Positions 52,223 through 62,844 of a stretch of DNA of 64,000 nt are shown in pieces. Origin of the DNA: Actinernus sp. WN-2022 (taxonomy: Eukaryota > Cnidaria > Anthozoa > Actiniaria > Actinernidae); the NCBI GenBank assembly GCA_030867875.1, contig JAOWCC010000809.1, positions 434,001 to 498,000 of the forward strand, in the 5' to 3' direction. The translations under genes and the position numbers were made by a program. The notes beneath the pieces were generated by a model. It saw nothing but the letters and a program-made list of their open reading frames with translations, was not told the origin of the DNA and searched no databases. The stretch's first letter is position 1, and each line of letters starts with the position of its first letter.

Positions 52223-52848
52223 AAATAATATGTTATTTTGTTCTTAAATAATACTACTAAGTCAGTATTAATGGTTTTGCATGCCATGTTTACGTTTAAA
52301 CAATAGAACACTGTTATGACAGTTTGAACAGCTGCATGTTCAGCACCCTGTTGTAACATGTGTATTCTTACAAAGTTTGGAGTTTAGGGTTTAAAAAGAA
52401 TTTCCATACTTATAAACCTGTACATTAGAAGTGAAACAAAAAAATATAAATCGGTTTCATTGAATTATATTTGGAGTTCAATACCGTATTGTAAATGATT
52501 TTCTCTGAACAACAATGTTGTACATTAAGAAATCTTAGTTTTCAAACTTGTCAAAATATTTTATTTCTGTCAGTCAATGTAAAAGTTGACACCCAATACA
52601 GGCACGTATAATTTAAAATATTAATGTAAAAGTATACGGTCTAAAAACGTGTCAGAAATTCCAGAAGCAATTGTTTTTACTAGTTCTTAAAATTCTATCA
52701 GAAAATCTCTGAATCAGTGTTTTTACTTGTATGTAAAATCAGGGTGAAAGTTAAGAAAAGCCGTTGCCATCAGCAACTACAAATCTAAACACGTATATGT
52801 TTATATGCGCTGAAACCTGAAAGGTCGTTAGCTTTGATTATGTTCTCT

Positions 52849-53042
52849 TGGCAATTGCCAGGACATCAAGAACACTGATCCTTGCAATTGCCAGGACATC
52901 GGGAACACTGATCTTGGCAATTGCCAGGACATCGAGAACACTGATCTTGGCAATTTTCAGAACATCGCTATCAGGAATTCTGATTTTGGCAATTGCCAGG
53001 ACATTGTATTCCAATGATCGTGCTCATATTTGGCAATTGCCA
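52849..53042 (+). repeat. 33-bp minisatellite, about six units
   Basis: Units read TTGGCAATTGCCAGGACATC, then GAGAACACTGATC. The core TTGGCAATTGCCAA is itself palindromic. Later units are diverged. Confidence 0.9.
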
Positions 53043-53399
53043 ACATAAGATCCATTTTTGCATTTTAGATATAAACTCATGAACATGCCAAGACATTTTT
53101 TCTTCCTTTTGACAGATTTTTCCACGGACTCAATGCTTTTAGCGCAAATTTAAAGAAAGGATAAAGGTACAAGAGATATCAGAGGAGCTTGCCACATGCA
53201 AAACATCGTTAATTTGGCTCACTTTATACTAACAACATAACGTCATATCGTAAAAAGAAATTCAGGCATTAATTGAAGTTTCAACTAAATTAGTTTGATG
53301 AAGATTGGACAGATTTTGGCAATCACTAAACAGTTTTGGGCTACTTTTAGCCAATATGTATAGTTTAGAATACCATTACCGATTTTGGAACGTGTTTAC

Positions 53400-53800
53400 T
53401 ATTTGCCGACATAGTTTGTACGAGTTTACTTGTACACTTGTGTTTGTGAATGACTTAGTGAGTGCTAAGATCTGTCTCATGACGTTATACAATAATTGCA
53501 TATTAGGCACATTTCTCATTTTCGTTAATGCTTATGGTACTTATTGCATACCATTCATGAACTTATCTTACTCTTGTTGCTATTTGCCGACATAGTTTGT
53601 ACGAGTTTACTTGTACACTTGTGTTTGTGAATGACGTAGTGAGTGCTAAGATCTGTCTCATGTCGTTATACAATAATTGCATATTAGCCACATTTCTCAT
53701 TTTCGTTAATGTTTATGTTACTTGTTGCATACCATTCATGAACTTATCTTACTCTTGTTGCTACTACGAACACATTTTTGTGTTTGTGAATGACTTCAGG
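53400..53800 (+). repeat. 181-bp tandem duplication
   Basis: ATTTGCCGACATAGTTTGTA starts copies at 53401 and 53582 that differ by a few bases over the full length. A partial third follows from about 53762 (TTTTTGTGTTTGTGAATGAC). Both copies stay open in one frame, but this does not look like a real protein. Confidence 0.85.
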
Positions 53801-54139
53801 GAGTTGTTAGAAGCATACAAATATGAACCAATTTGTTTGCATGGTAACCTAAATTGTAAATATTGATTAACGTTTTGATATTTTGCACAATCATTGTCAA
53901 AGGCCAAAATACTGGCTCAGGAACGTTGAAGAATAAGGAGGTACAGCAATGGCCTTGGGCTTAGTGGGATTAGTGCCGTGATAGTAAGCCTTTCAAAATA
54001 AATTGCGTTCAATTAATTGACACTTGTCAAGGAAATCAAGATAGCTTTAAATATTCAATTGAGAATACAGTTTCTTTAATTATTGTTTTTATTCTCTTTT
54101 TCGTGGAACATGGGATCTAATAGTATTTCATTGGGTCTT
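53801..54139. other. No gene recognised
   Basis: AT-rich spacer between the duplication and the alpha-kinase-like segment. Confidence 0.4.
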
Positions 54140-54152
54140 TTGTTAGGTATAC

Positions 54153-54509
54153 CTTGTTAGATTTGTGGCCAATTTAGAACAAATAGAAGATGAGCAAGTT
54201 TGCCAATGTCAGCTGGTAGTGATAATGGGGTACACCATAAGCCTGCCAAGTGTGCAAAGTTCACAAGTGAACCTGCTGCGCCAACAAAATCATCAGAGGT
54301 TCCCACAAAGCTACCCAGCTTCGGTGTCTATTGAGCAATTTCTGAATGCAGGAAAATTTGTTAAGCCAGCCTCCAGAACAAAGACAGTATTGAAGTTGGA
54401 GTCATTTCACTTACTCAACAAAGAGTGGAAAACAGAAAAGTGTCTAACTCTCTATGTTGATGATGACAAATTTGCATTCGGATCATATTCCGTGATGCAT
54501 TCAAACTAA
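54153..54509 (+). pseudogene. Alpha-kinase-like exon, degraded
   Basis: After an acceptor-like ccttgttag the sequence is open in overlapping frames: FVANLEQIEDEQVCQCQL, then FLNAGKFVKPASRTKTVLKL and LTLYVDDDKFAFGSYS. Directly after that, other frames give RDAFKRTPESGSQC and WVIKKYNDKSKNIIKD. A strand with KFA.GS(Y/F)R.AFK followed by WV(I/V)KKY is the N-lobe signature of alpha-kinases (eEF2K/vWK type), split here by frameshifts. From about 54459 it merges into the 242-bp tandem array, whose unit is this exon's 3' part. The family call is tentative. Confidence 0.4.
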
Positions 54510-55908
54510 CAACGGAAAGTGGCAGCCAGTGTAAAAACAATGGGTGATAAAGAAATACAATGACAAGTCAAAGAACATCATTAAGGACACAGTAAAGACG
54601 ACATCAAACAAGATGAGGCCTTCAATGCTTTTCGTCAGGCGCTCCGTGAAACGGAACAGGCGTTTTTGGCCCTCGAACTTGAACGAAATTTATCGGATTT
54701 GATGATGACAAATTTGCATTCGGATCATATTCCGTGATGCATTCAAAAGAACACCGGAAAGTGGCAGCCAGTGTAAAAACAATGGGTGATAAAGAAATAC
54801 AATGACAAGTCAAAGAACATCATTAAGGACACAGTAAAGACGACATCAAACAAGATGAGGCCTTCAATGCTTTTCGTCAGGCGCTCCGTGAAACGGAACA
54901 GGCGTTTTTGGCCCTCGAACTTGAACGAAATTTATCGGATTTGATGATGACAAATTTGCATTCGGATCATATTCCGTGATGCATTCAAAAGAACACCGGA
55001 AAGTGGCAGCCAGTGTAAAAACAATGGGTGATAAAGAAATACAATGACAAGTCAAAGAACATCATTAAGGACACAGTAAAGACGACATCAAACAAGATGA
55101 GGCCTTCAATGCTTTTCGTCAGGCGCTCCGTGAAACGGAACAGGCGTTTTTGGCCCTCGAACTTGAACGAAATTTATCGGATTTGATGATGACAAATTTG
55201 CATTCGGATCATATTCCGTGATGCATTCAAAAGAACACCGGAAAGTGGCAGCCAGTGTAAAAACAATGGGTGATAAAGAAATGCAATGACAAGTCAAAGA
55301 ACATCATTAAGGACACAGTAAAGACGACATCAAACAAGATGAGGCCTTCAATGCTTTTCGTCAGGCGCTCCGTGAAACGGAACAGGCGTTTTTGGCCCTC
55401 GAACTTGAACGAAATTTATCGGATTTGATGATGACAAAATTTGCATTCGGATCATATTCCGTGATGCATTCAAAAGAACACCGGAAAGTGGCAGCCAGTG
55501 TAAAAACAATGGGTGATAAAGAAATACAATGACAAGTCAAAGAACATCATTAAGGACACAGTAAAGACGACATCAAACAAGATGAGGCCTTCAATGCTTT
55601 TCGTCAGGCGCTCCGTGAAACGGAACAGGCGTTTTTGGCCCTCGAACTTGAACGAAATTTATCGGATTTGATGATGACAAATTTGCATTCGGATCATATT
55701 CCGTGATGCATTCAAAAGAACACCGGAAAGTGGCAGCCAGTGTAAAAACAATGGGTGATAAAGAAATACAATGACAAGTCAAACAACATAATTAAGGACA
55801 CAGTAAAGACGACATCAAACAAGATGAGGCCTTCAATGCTTTTCGTCAGGCGCTCCGTGAAACGGAACAGGCGTTTTTGGCCCTCGAACTTGAACGAAAT
55901 TTATCGGA
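54459..55908 (+). repeat. 242-bp tandem array, six nearly identical units
   Basis: Units begin GATGATGACAAATTTGCATT at 54459, 54701, 54943, 55185, 55427 and 55670. The spacing is 242, with one unit of 243 because of an extra A. Copies two to six differ by only a base or two; the first differs at TAACAACGG. Each unit contains the KFAFGSY, RDAFK and WVIKKYND frames and a later DEAFNAFRQALRETEQAFL frame. It is a recent expansion of coding-derived sequence. Confidence 0.95.
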
Positions 55909-55939
55909 TCTCGAGGCAGAATCATCTGACAAGTATATA

Positions 55940-58722
55940 CAGTTGAATCCCGATAACTCGAACCGTTGATAACTCGAAACGTCGGGAACTCGAAGCTCGC
56001 GCTAACTCGAACCAAAATTGATTTCCCCTGGATTTGCGTCATACATTTAATGTAATTTTACCCTCCGTAACTCGAACCCTCGATAACTCGAACCTCCCGC
56101 TAACTCGAAGCAATTTTTGTTTCCCTTCAGGTCATTTTCTTTATAATTTTACCCTCGAGAACTCGAACCTCGTTTATCAAAGCGTAACGAGACAAAACGT
56201 ACTTCAGAACATTGAATTTATTTTGAAGCAGCATGTATTCTTTGTGTTAACTTCTCTAGTTTCTTGGTTTTACGTTACATAAAACGTGTCAGTTCAGTCC
56301 TGTGAGAATATTGTACGTGATAAGCGGTGCCAGCAGGAATCAAAGGGAAACAAAGGATCCATTCAACCAGCTTTCATCAAGCTTTGCCGCTTAGCTGTTT
56401 TTTTTTTATGTCAATAAATTTCTTCTGTCCCTTGAAATGCAGCGTGCACGGCACTTACATGCCTTCTCCATCGCCACGGTTAACTGCCTTGCCAGTTACC
56501 ACCACGGTGCAGGAGTTCTGCTAATTGGTCCGCAAAAAGTAGAAAATAGTCTTTGCAAAACGGCCAGATTTGCCTTTCATTAAATGTCCAACAACTTCGC
56601 CAGAATGTACAGCGTTTAGCTCCTCAAGAAGTTCCGGGACCGAACTTCTTGGTACACGATATCCTTTGATAAAATAATCCAGGTTGTAAAAGACGATATT
56701 TTCAGACGTTTGCACGGAAGCCATTAGGTAACGTCAAGTTGCAGCTCCAAGCAGCTCTCAAATGCTATTTTAATACTGGACTGTATAGTGTTTTACAGTC
56801 AAACCGGATGTTCCTTTGACGGTCACTTTCACACCTTGTAAAATTGTACAAAGACCCTTATGTTTTAGTTTGGCCATTGTTTCCGGTTATTGCAGTGAAA
56901 ACCCACATCATGCAGTACGCTTTCATTGAGGAATTTCAACAATAATGCTTGGAAATGTCGGACAAGTCTCTCAAGCGTAAGATTGCTACTAAATCTTTGG
57001 AGGAGAAATACAAAGCTCTAAAAGATATTAAGAAGGGCATAGCAAAGAAAGAGGTAGCAAAAAAGTATGGCGTTCCTTTAAACACTTTATCCAGGTGGGC
57101 AAGAGCAAAGAGAAGATTTCAGCTGCTTTCGAGAATGGTAAAAGTCCAAAGACACTGAAGCTGAAAGGCGCAAGTTTTGATAAAGCAATATACAAGTGGT
57201 TTATGAATGCAAGAGAGCGAAATGTTCCAGTTAGCGGTACGTTGCTTAAAGAGAAGGCAGTTCTATTTGCGAAAGAGCTCCAGATTGAAGATTTTAAGGG
57301 TTCCGATGGCTGGCTTGACCGTTGGAAAAAAAGACACACTGTCACGTTTAAGACTGTTGCTGGAGAAGGAAAGTCGTGCACCCCTCAAATGACCGCATCT
57401 TGGGACGAGACAACTCTGCCAACAATTATTTCCAACTACAAGCTTGAAGACATTTTCAATGCTGACGAATTTGGCTTGTTTTATCAAGCTCTTCCCAACA
57501 AAACTTTGCATTTGAAGTCTGAGAAATGCGTGGGTGGTAAGCACAGCAAAATACGACTAACTGGTATGGCTGCTGCAAATGCAGTGGGCGAGAAGTTGCC
57601 CATGTTTGTTATTGGCAAATCTGCAAGACCACGGTGTTTCACTGGCGTTAGAAACATCCCCTGCCGTTACCGATCGCAGAAGAAAAGTTGGATAGACAGT
57701 GCTCTACTTGAAGAGTGGATCAGAGAGCTTGATAGAAAGTTTGTGGGAGAAGGCAGGAAAATTTCACTTATTGTGGACAACTGCCCGCCCCACCCACACG
57801 TTGGAAGACTTAAAGCTATCCATTTAGTGTTCCTTCCTCCTAATACGACATCCAAGACCCAGCCAATGGACCAAGGAGTTATTAGATCACTAAAATCCCA
57901 CTACACAGCCATCACAGTTCAGCTTTTCATCCGTGCGGTGGACAATAACCAGCCTTTGATCAAAATAAGCATCCTATTGACAATGAATATGCTAACTGCA
58001 GCCTGGGACAAAGTGTCGGAAACAACAATTCAAAACTGCTTTAAAAGAGCTGGCATCTCGAAGTGCTATGAATGATGATGATGACCCTTTCAAAGAGCTC
58101 AATGAAGAACTTGACAGCCTGAGAGAGAGAGCACCAGATCTCGCATCACTGCAAATTAACGCTGAAAGCGTGATAGGAAGTGATGGCGAACTCCAAACAG
58201 CTGATACCGAGCTGCCGAGTGATAGTGACATTCTTGCTGAGTTTCGACGAGATGACAATGAGCTTGAAGAGCAGGATGACACAGAGGTGGTAATTGATTA
58301 ACCGCCCCCGAAACGACCATCAAAACACGAACTGTGCCACGCCATTGATGTGCTTACAGACATACGCTTTGTTTGTGGAGGATCAAATCGATGATTTCAA
58401 ATCTAACGTGACAAAGCTCTCCAGAATCATCGACATAAATAGACTCACGGAACAGCGTCAGGGCCTATTAACAGACTATAAAAAGTAGTATTTTCTCCAT
58501 ATCTGTTTTATTTGCTAAATATTGATCCGTTTTTTACTTTCTCCGTAAAAAAAAACCTGATTAAATGCAAACTCTTTGAATAGAAATTAAGTATGTAAGC
58601 AAAACACCATTTTATTCCCTAATTTCCGGTCATTTGTTTCCATCTCTCGCTAACTCGAACTCCCGCTAACTCGAACCTTTTCTGATTTCCCTTGGAGGTT
58701 CGAGTTATCGGGATTCAAACTG
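55940..58722 (+). mobile_element. Tigger/pogo-type DNA transposon, complete ends
   Basis: Terminal inverted repeats CAGTTGAATCCCGATAACTC (left, 55940) and CAGTTTGAATCCCGATAACT (right, reverse strand from 58722) extend for 25-26 bases to GAACC. TA flanks both ends (55938-55939 and 58723-58724), the target duplication of Tc1/mariner-pogo elements. Subterminal AACTCGAAC words recur near both ends. The 2.78-kb element encodes a frameshifted transposase. It inserted immediately after the last unit of the 242-bp array. Confidence 0.93.
56949..58488 (+). pseudogene. Tigger/pogo transposase, frameshifted
   Basis: The N-terminal CENP-B-like HTH (SLKRKIATKSLEEKYKALKD, VAKKYGVPLNTLSRWA) starts at 56949. 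A one-base shift near 57095 moves to the main frame, which carries the second HTH (FMNARERNVPVSGTLLKEKA, GSDGWLDRWKKRH) and the DDE_1 domain. Its acidic residues lie in IFNADEFGLFYQ, LIVDNCPPHP and TQPMDQGVI. A second shift near 58065 leads to an acidic tail (MNDDDDPFKELNEELDSLRE) ending at 58301, and a third gives the last segment (VEDQIDDFKSNVTKLSRIID) to 58488. The catalytic triad is intact, but three frameshifts prevent a full protein. Exon-free structure agrees with the family. Confidence 0.92.
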
Positions 58723-58808
58723 TACATGTATATGTTTTATTTTTTGCCTATAATAGGTGGTAGATAAAATATGAGCGGATGATCTTTATGTACTATTTCA
58801 AACACGAA

Positions 58809-58925
58809 TTGTAGTGTTTCATCAGGGGATCCAAATCTTGAGAAAACAATTGAAACCCGAGAGGCGTAGCCTCGAGGGTTTTATTGTTTTCGAAATATTT
58901 GAATCCCGTGATGAAACACGAACAA
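58809..58925. repeat. Foldback with arms of about 55 bp
   Basis: TTGTAGTGTTTCATCAGGGG (58809 onward) pairs with the segment ending TCCCGTGATGAAACACGAAC (to 58925), around a short centre at 58865-58870. A smaller perfect hairpin TCACTAGTG/CACTAGTGA lies at about 59251-59280 and shares the TTTCATCA word. Confidence 0.75.
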
Positions 58926-59084
58926 TAAGTGTTTGACATAACTTCTCATGCGAATGGCTAAACCTAAAATTTACATACGCTTCTTTTAAAACATTATTTT
59001 CAAGTATTGTTTACCGTTCGGACTATTGTATATGATTCAATAGATGGCTTATTATTCTTTTTCGCTAGCAGTGATTTCAACTAG

Positions 59085-59165
59085 CGTACACTGGTGTAGT
59101 GGTGAAGAGTTAGAACAAGCAGTTGAAAGGGTCGAGGTTCGAACTACAGTGGAGGCTTACTGTTT
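59085..59165 (+). mobile_element. tRNA-like SINE head
   Basis: GTGTAGTGGTGAAGAG at about 59093 resembles an A box and GAGGTTCGAACTAC at 59134-59147 a B box, about 32 bases apart. Cloverleaf pairing is poor, so this is a SINE head or tRNA pseudogene. Confidence 0.45.
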
Positions 59166-59289
59166 CTTTCTATGTCGTTTCTTTACTTCTTCACTTCTTA
59201 CTTGTATAAAGTAGTAAGCGGTTCATGAATATGATGATTAAGAACAGTTTCATCACTAGTGTTCCAAACACTAGTGATTTTCAACTGGT

Positions 59290-60049
59290 GTTTCATTGGG
59301 TTTCCAATCTCATCCACCTGACCAAATGAGTTTGAGAAGGTCATTTACAATGGCGCGTCGCTTCGGCCGCGAATATTTTTATCGTGCTTGTGAAATGAAA
59401 CGATAATTAGAATGCAAATCATTGTTCTGAGATTCTGTGTTATTCTAATTATGGAACTTGAAATTACCATGTACGTATCTTTATCAAAAGTTATGCATAC
59501 TTATTAGCCGAGTACGAAATCTTTATTAAAAGTTAATTTACTCACTAATAACTTTATCGGGATTTACAGTAATGTGCATGTGATCTGAATACTGAGCTGG
59601 GATTGGTTTGCATCCTTATTAATTATTCATGAATTTTACAATTATATTTGTCACAGTTATGTTTTCTTGAACATTATTTTGTTAGAGGGTGGTAAAGGGT
59701 ATTTTCGAGAAGCGTGATTAACCTATTTAGTTTTTCGTTAATCGTGAAACTGCCGTTTATTTGCCCATGAATCGTTATTTGTTTAATTTTCGTGACCCGT
59801 TAATAGGCCTTTCCAGATTGCGCTCGGCAACTTTTTAGCGCAATTTGGCTTTATGAGCAACTTTTTTGGCAGACAGCAACTTTTTGGCCACAGAGCAACT
59901 TCTGGCAACTTTTTGGGAAACACGCCATTTTTTAGCCTTTTTGAAGCAAATTACTGGATTTTTTGTTTTACTGTATATTAGCAATTTCAAGTTCTCTTGG
60001 CAACAAATTCTTTCCCATCTACACTAAAACTGGTGATTTCATCTTTGAC
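59290..60049. other. No gene recognised
   Basis: AT-rich. At 59825-59925 the word GCAACTTTTTGGC and variants occur about five times, a decayed short repeat. Confidence 0.45.
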
Positions 60050-60109
60050 TGGGTAGCCTGTGGACTGTGATTGGGTAGCCTGTGGACTGTGATTGGGTAG
60101 CCTGTGGAA
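60050..60109 (+). repeat. 22-bp tandem repeat, 2.7 copies
   Basis: TGGGTAGCCTGTGGACTGTG plus AT recurs at 60050, 60072 and 60094 without change. Confidence 0.9.
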
Positions 60110-60116
60110 TTAGTTA

Positions 60117-60353
60117 ATGACTAATCTGATGCCTAATATAGAAGTTATCTCTGACCAGATAAAAATGGCGGACGCTTCGTCGACGTCGACTGCTGAAGAA
60201 ATGGAAGAAAACCCCATTGAAACTGCCATAAGTAGAGGCGCTTCATTAACAGAACCGGCAAAAGCGTCCATTTCCCGAAAGCGACAAATTGTAGTCAATA
60301 GTGGGAAATATAAAGCATCGAAAAAGGCCAAAGGCCGAAATGCCTGCTATTAA
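60117..60353 (+). CDS. Short open frame before the Mutator-like pseudogene
   Basis: An open frame of 78 codons, with an internal ATG at 60165 in a good context (aaaATGGCG), encodes MADASSTSTAEEMEENPIET and a basic end (SRKRQIVVNSGKYKASKKAK). It could be the N-terminal exon of the transposase gene that follows, but I have no domain evidence. Its last 45 bases and the following stretch (60313-60375) recur at 60645-60703, so its end lies in a local repeat. Confidence 0.3.
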   Translation: MTNLMPNIEVISDQIKMADASSTSTAEEMEENPIETAISRGASLTEPAKASISRKRQIVVNSGKYKASKKAKGRNACY

Positions 60354-60703
60354 ATTTATGGACCAGTGAGGAGTTTGTCAAGTTACTTCATTTTATACTA
60401 TTTATCAACTCTTCAAGTGTACAAGCGTCTTGTATCCAGTTGGATCCTCCTAGCTAGTGACACTCATCATTGGAAAGGCAAGTTTGCCTCATTCATTCAT
60501 ATCTATATCTTCAACTTGGTTGCCTGTGAATCGTTCACGATCCGATGATGTCCAGGTCTATGACTACACCTTACAATATTTTAAATACTTGGAACAAACT
60601 TAGATTTTAGCTTTAGTTTAGCTCTAAGTATTTTTAAAACTGTATTAAGCATCGAAAAAGGCCGAAAGCCGAAACGTCTGCTATTAAATTTATGGACCAG
60701 TTT
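60313..60703 (+). repeat. Direct repeat of about 55 bp flanking 270 bp
   Basis: GCATCGAAAAAGGCC(A/G)AA(A/G) followed by CTGCTATTAAATTTATGGACC occurs at about 60316-60365 and 60648-60701, with a few differences. Confidence 0.7.
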
Positions 60704-62281
60704 GTCAGGCACGTGGTTTTAAACTGCAAGATGCCACTCTGCTATCAGAAAGCATCAGTGCAGCTGCCATATGCAGTTCCTGCCGAAAAAAATGACAGCA
60801 AACTGCAACAGTTTCAAGATAACAGCCTCAGAGAAGGATTGTCTTAGTATCTCATGGTGATATGTGATAAATGTGGCTAAAAGACCCCTCTAAACACAAG
60901 CAGAAGACATAGGGGGGCAAGGTGGTGGTTCACATGATGAAAACCGTAGGTCTGTTTTAGATTCACACCATGGGGCCTGGCAGGCCTTACAAAGTTCTGT
61001 TCAGGAATGCATCTTCAACCACCTGTTACAAAGAATTTGATCCAAATTGAGAAGCTCTCAATTGATCATGCAGAACCATCAGTCTGAAACTGCAGACAGA
61101 TCGAGAGCAGTGATGGCAGCTAAGAACCCAAATAAAGTTCACACCAGTGCTGATCGAACTATTATTGCCGATGTTGCCGTGATACCAGATGGCACCTGGC
61201 AGAAAGGAGGACATTCTTCAAAGATAGGAGTTGTTTTTGTGATTTCAGTAGAGACAGGGGAAATTATTGATTATGTTGTGAAGTCACTTGTGTGCCAGGA
61301 GTGCACTGCACATAAGAGTTGTGACAGAGAGAGCGACGAGTACTTGTACTGGAGAAGCTCTCATGAACCAGAATGGCAAGTGAACCACAAGGGATCATCT
61401 GAGGCTATGGAGGCAGCTGGGGCTGTGGAGATTTTCTAACATAGTGTGGAGAGCAGGTGGTTATGCTATACACTTTTTGTTGGAGATGGAGATATCAGTT
61501 GCTTTGGCACTGTAATGGAAGCAATGAAAAGTCACTATCAAGTAGAAAAGAAGAATGTGTAGGGCTCGTCCAAAAGCGAATGGGTTCAGCACTGCGAAAA
61601 TTCAAGAATGATTATAAAGGACGGAAACTGGCTGATGGTAAAACCGTTGGGTAGACAAACAGATAACGTAGTGGATACTATGTAAATTTATTATGGGAAA
61701 GCAATAAGGAACAACCCAGGGGATCTGAATGGGATGGTAAATAGCATATGCACAATTTAGCACCACATGTTTCAAGCTAGTGACATTCCTCTAGAGGAAC
61801 AACATAAATTTTGCCCAAAACACAAGGAAACTTGGTGCAAATTTTGGCAAGACAAAGTAAATAATACTAATACATATGACGGCAGCAAGTGCCTCCCATA
61901 AATTATTCAGAAATGAACTGGAAAAAATCATTCACAAGGCTCACCGATAAAGATTTACTGGGACGATGTCTAGAGTCTGACACATAATCAGAATGAAGCT
62001 GTTAATAGCCAGCTGTGGCAGAAATGTCCCAAAAACTGCTTTTGTTGAAATTGCTGTCTGTGAAACAGTTATTTTTATTTTTATACAGATGCAGGCAGCA
62101 AAGCAGTGCTTGTGAAGTCTTGTCGTGTCAACACTGGAAGCAATGCAATGAGAGCTCTCCGCAAGGGGAACTCCAAGCAATGCTGCATACAAGGTTGGTT
62201 ACCCAAAAGCACAAAGAGCAGAGACAAGCACTAAGGGCTAAACAGAAATACAAGGCAGACAATGCCTCTTGTGGTTCATGA
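60700..62281 (+). pseudogene. Mutator-like (PF20700-type) transposase, degraded
   Basis: Blocks of the cnidarian Mutator-like transposase family appear in order, in changing frames. They are FKLQDATLLSESISAA with a CSSCRKKM pair; ENRRSVLDSH (about 60950); the core ADVAVIPDGTWQKGGHSSKI, GVVFVISVETGEIIDYVVKS and NHKGSSEAMEAAGAVEIF (frame 61047-61439); a GDGD segment that is readable only after a frame change (about 61480); KRMGSALRKFKNDYKGRKLA (to 61654); FCPKHKETWCKFWQDKV; LTDKDLLGRCLES; and a C-terminal KHKEQRQALRAKQKYKADNA. The DGTWQK...GHSS and GSS.AME motifs and the Cys/His pattern identify the family. Many frameshifts and stops show long decay, and no terminal inverted repeats were found. 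Confidence 0.8.
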
Positions 62282-62289
62282 GCTTTTGG

Positions 62290-62844
62290 CCTCTAAGCTC
62301 TAAACCTGAGCTCAAAACTAAAACTAAGAAGCAGAAAAGGCCCAGGGGTAAAGTGTTCCCACCTGTATCAGTCTCACATGTTCCGTTGACATTTGTTCTG
62401 CCAGTCTTTGAAGTTATTGCTCCACCAAAGAAAACAAAGACAAATCGAGTTTCTGAACATTTGTACTGTACTCAAAGGTCACTTTAGAACCATTTTAACA
62501 TCTTAAATTCATCCCCAAGCTATCAGAAATGGCAAAGACTAGTCATTTTCAAAATCTGGAGAGACAGTTTGCTTGAAAATACAAAAATCAAGATATTAAT
62601 TGCTATTATTATATGGCACATGCTACTTCCGGTGAAATGGGGCATTCTGATTGGCTCTCGCGTCTCTCTAGCAGTCGATTATTTTCCCGTAATCGACCGG
62701 TGGTCCATTACGGATTGCAATTGCAAGAACCATAGTTTTGTGGGAAAAACCAAAGAAGTAGTAACTGTTTTCTACCAAACGTAAATCATCTATATTCTGA
62801 GGATTTTGTTGTCTTTGATGTAAAAGCCTAGGCTTAAAAAAACA
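62290..62844. other. Region upstream of the Crypton frame
   Basis: No domain is seen. The stretch 62630-62760 is less AT-rich and may hold the promoter and 5' UTR of the following gene. No Crypton end could be recognised, since such elements lack inverted repeats. Confidence 0.4.

Noticed and set aside
54622..55782. Repeated 63-residue minus-strand frames starting MTCHCISLSPIVFTLAATFR
   Set aside because: They are antisense shadows of the 242-bp array; the sense strand carries the recognisable frames.
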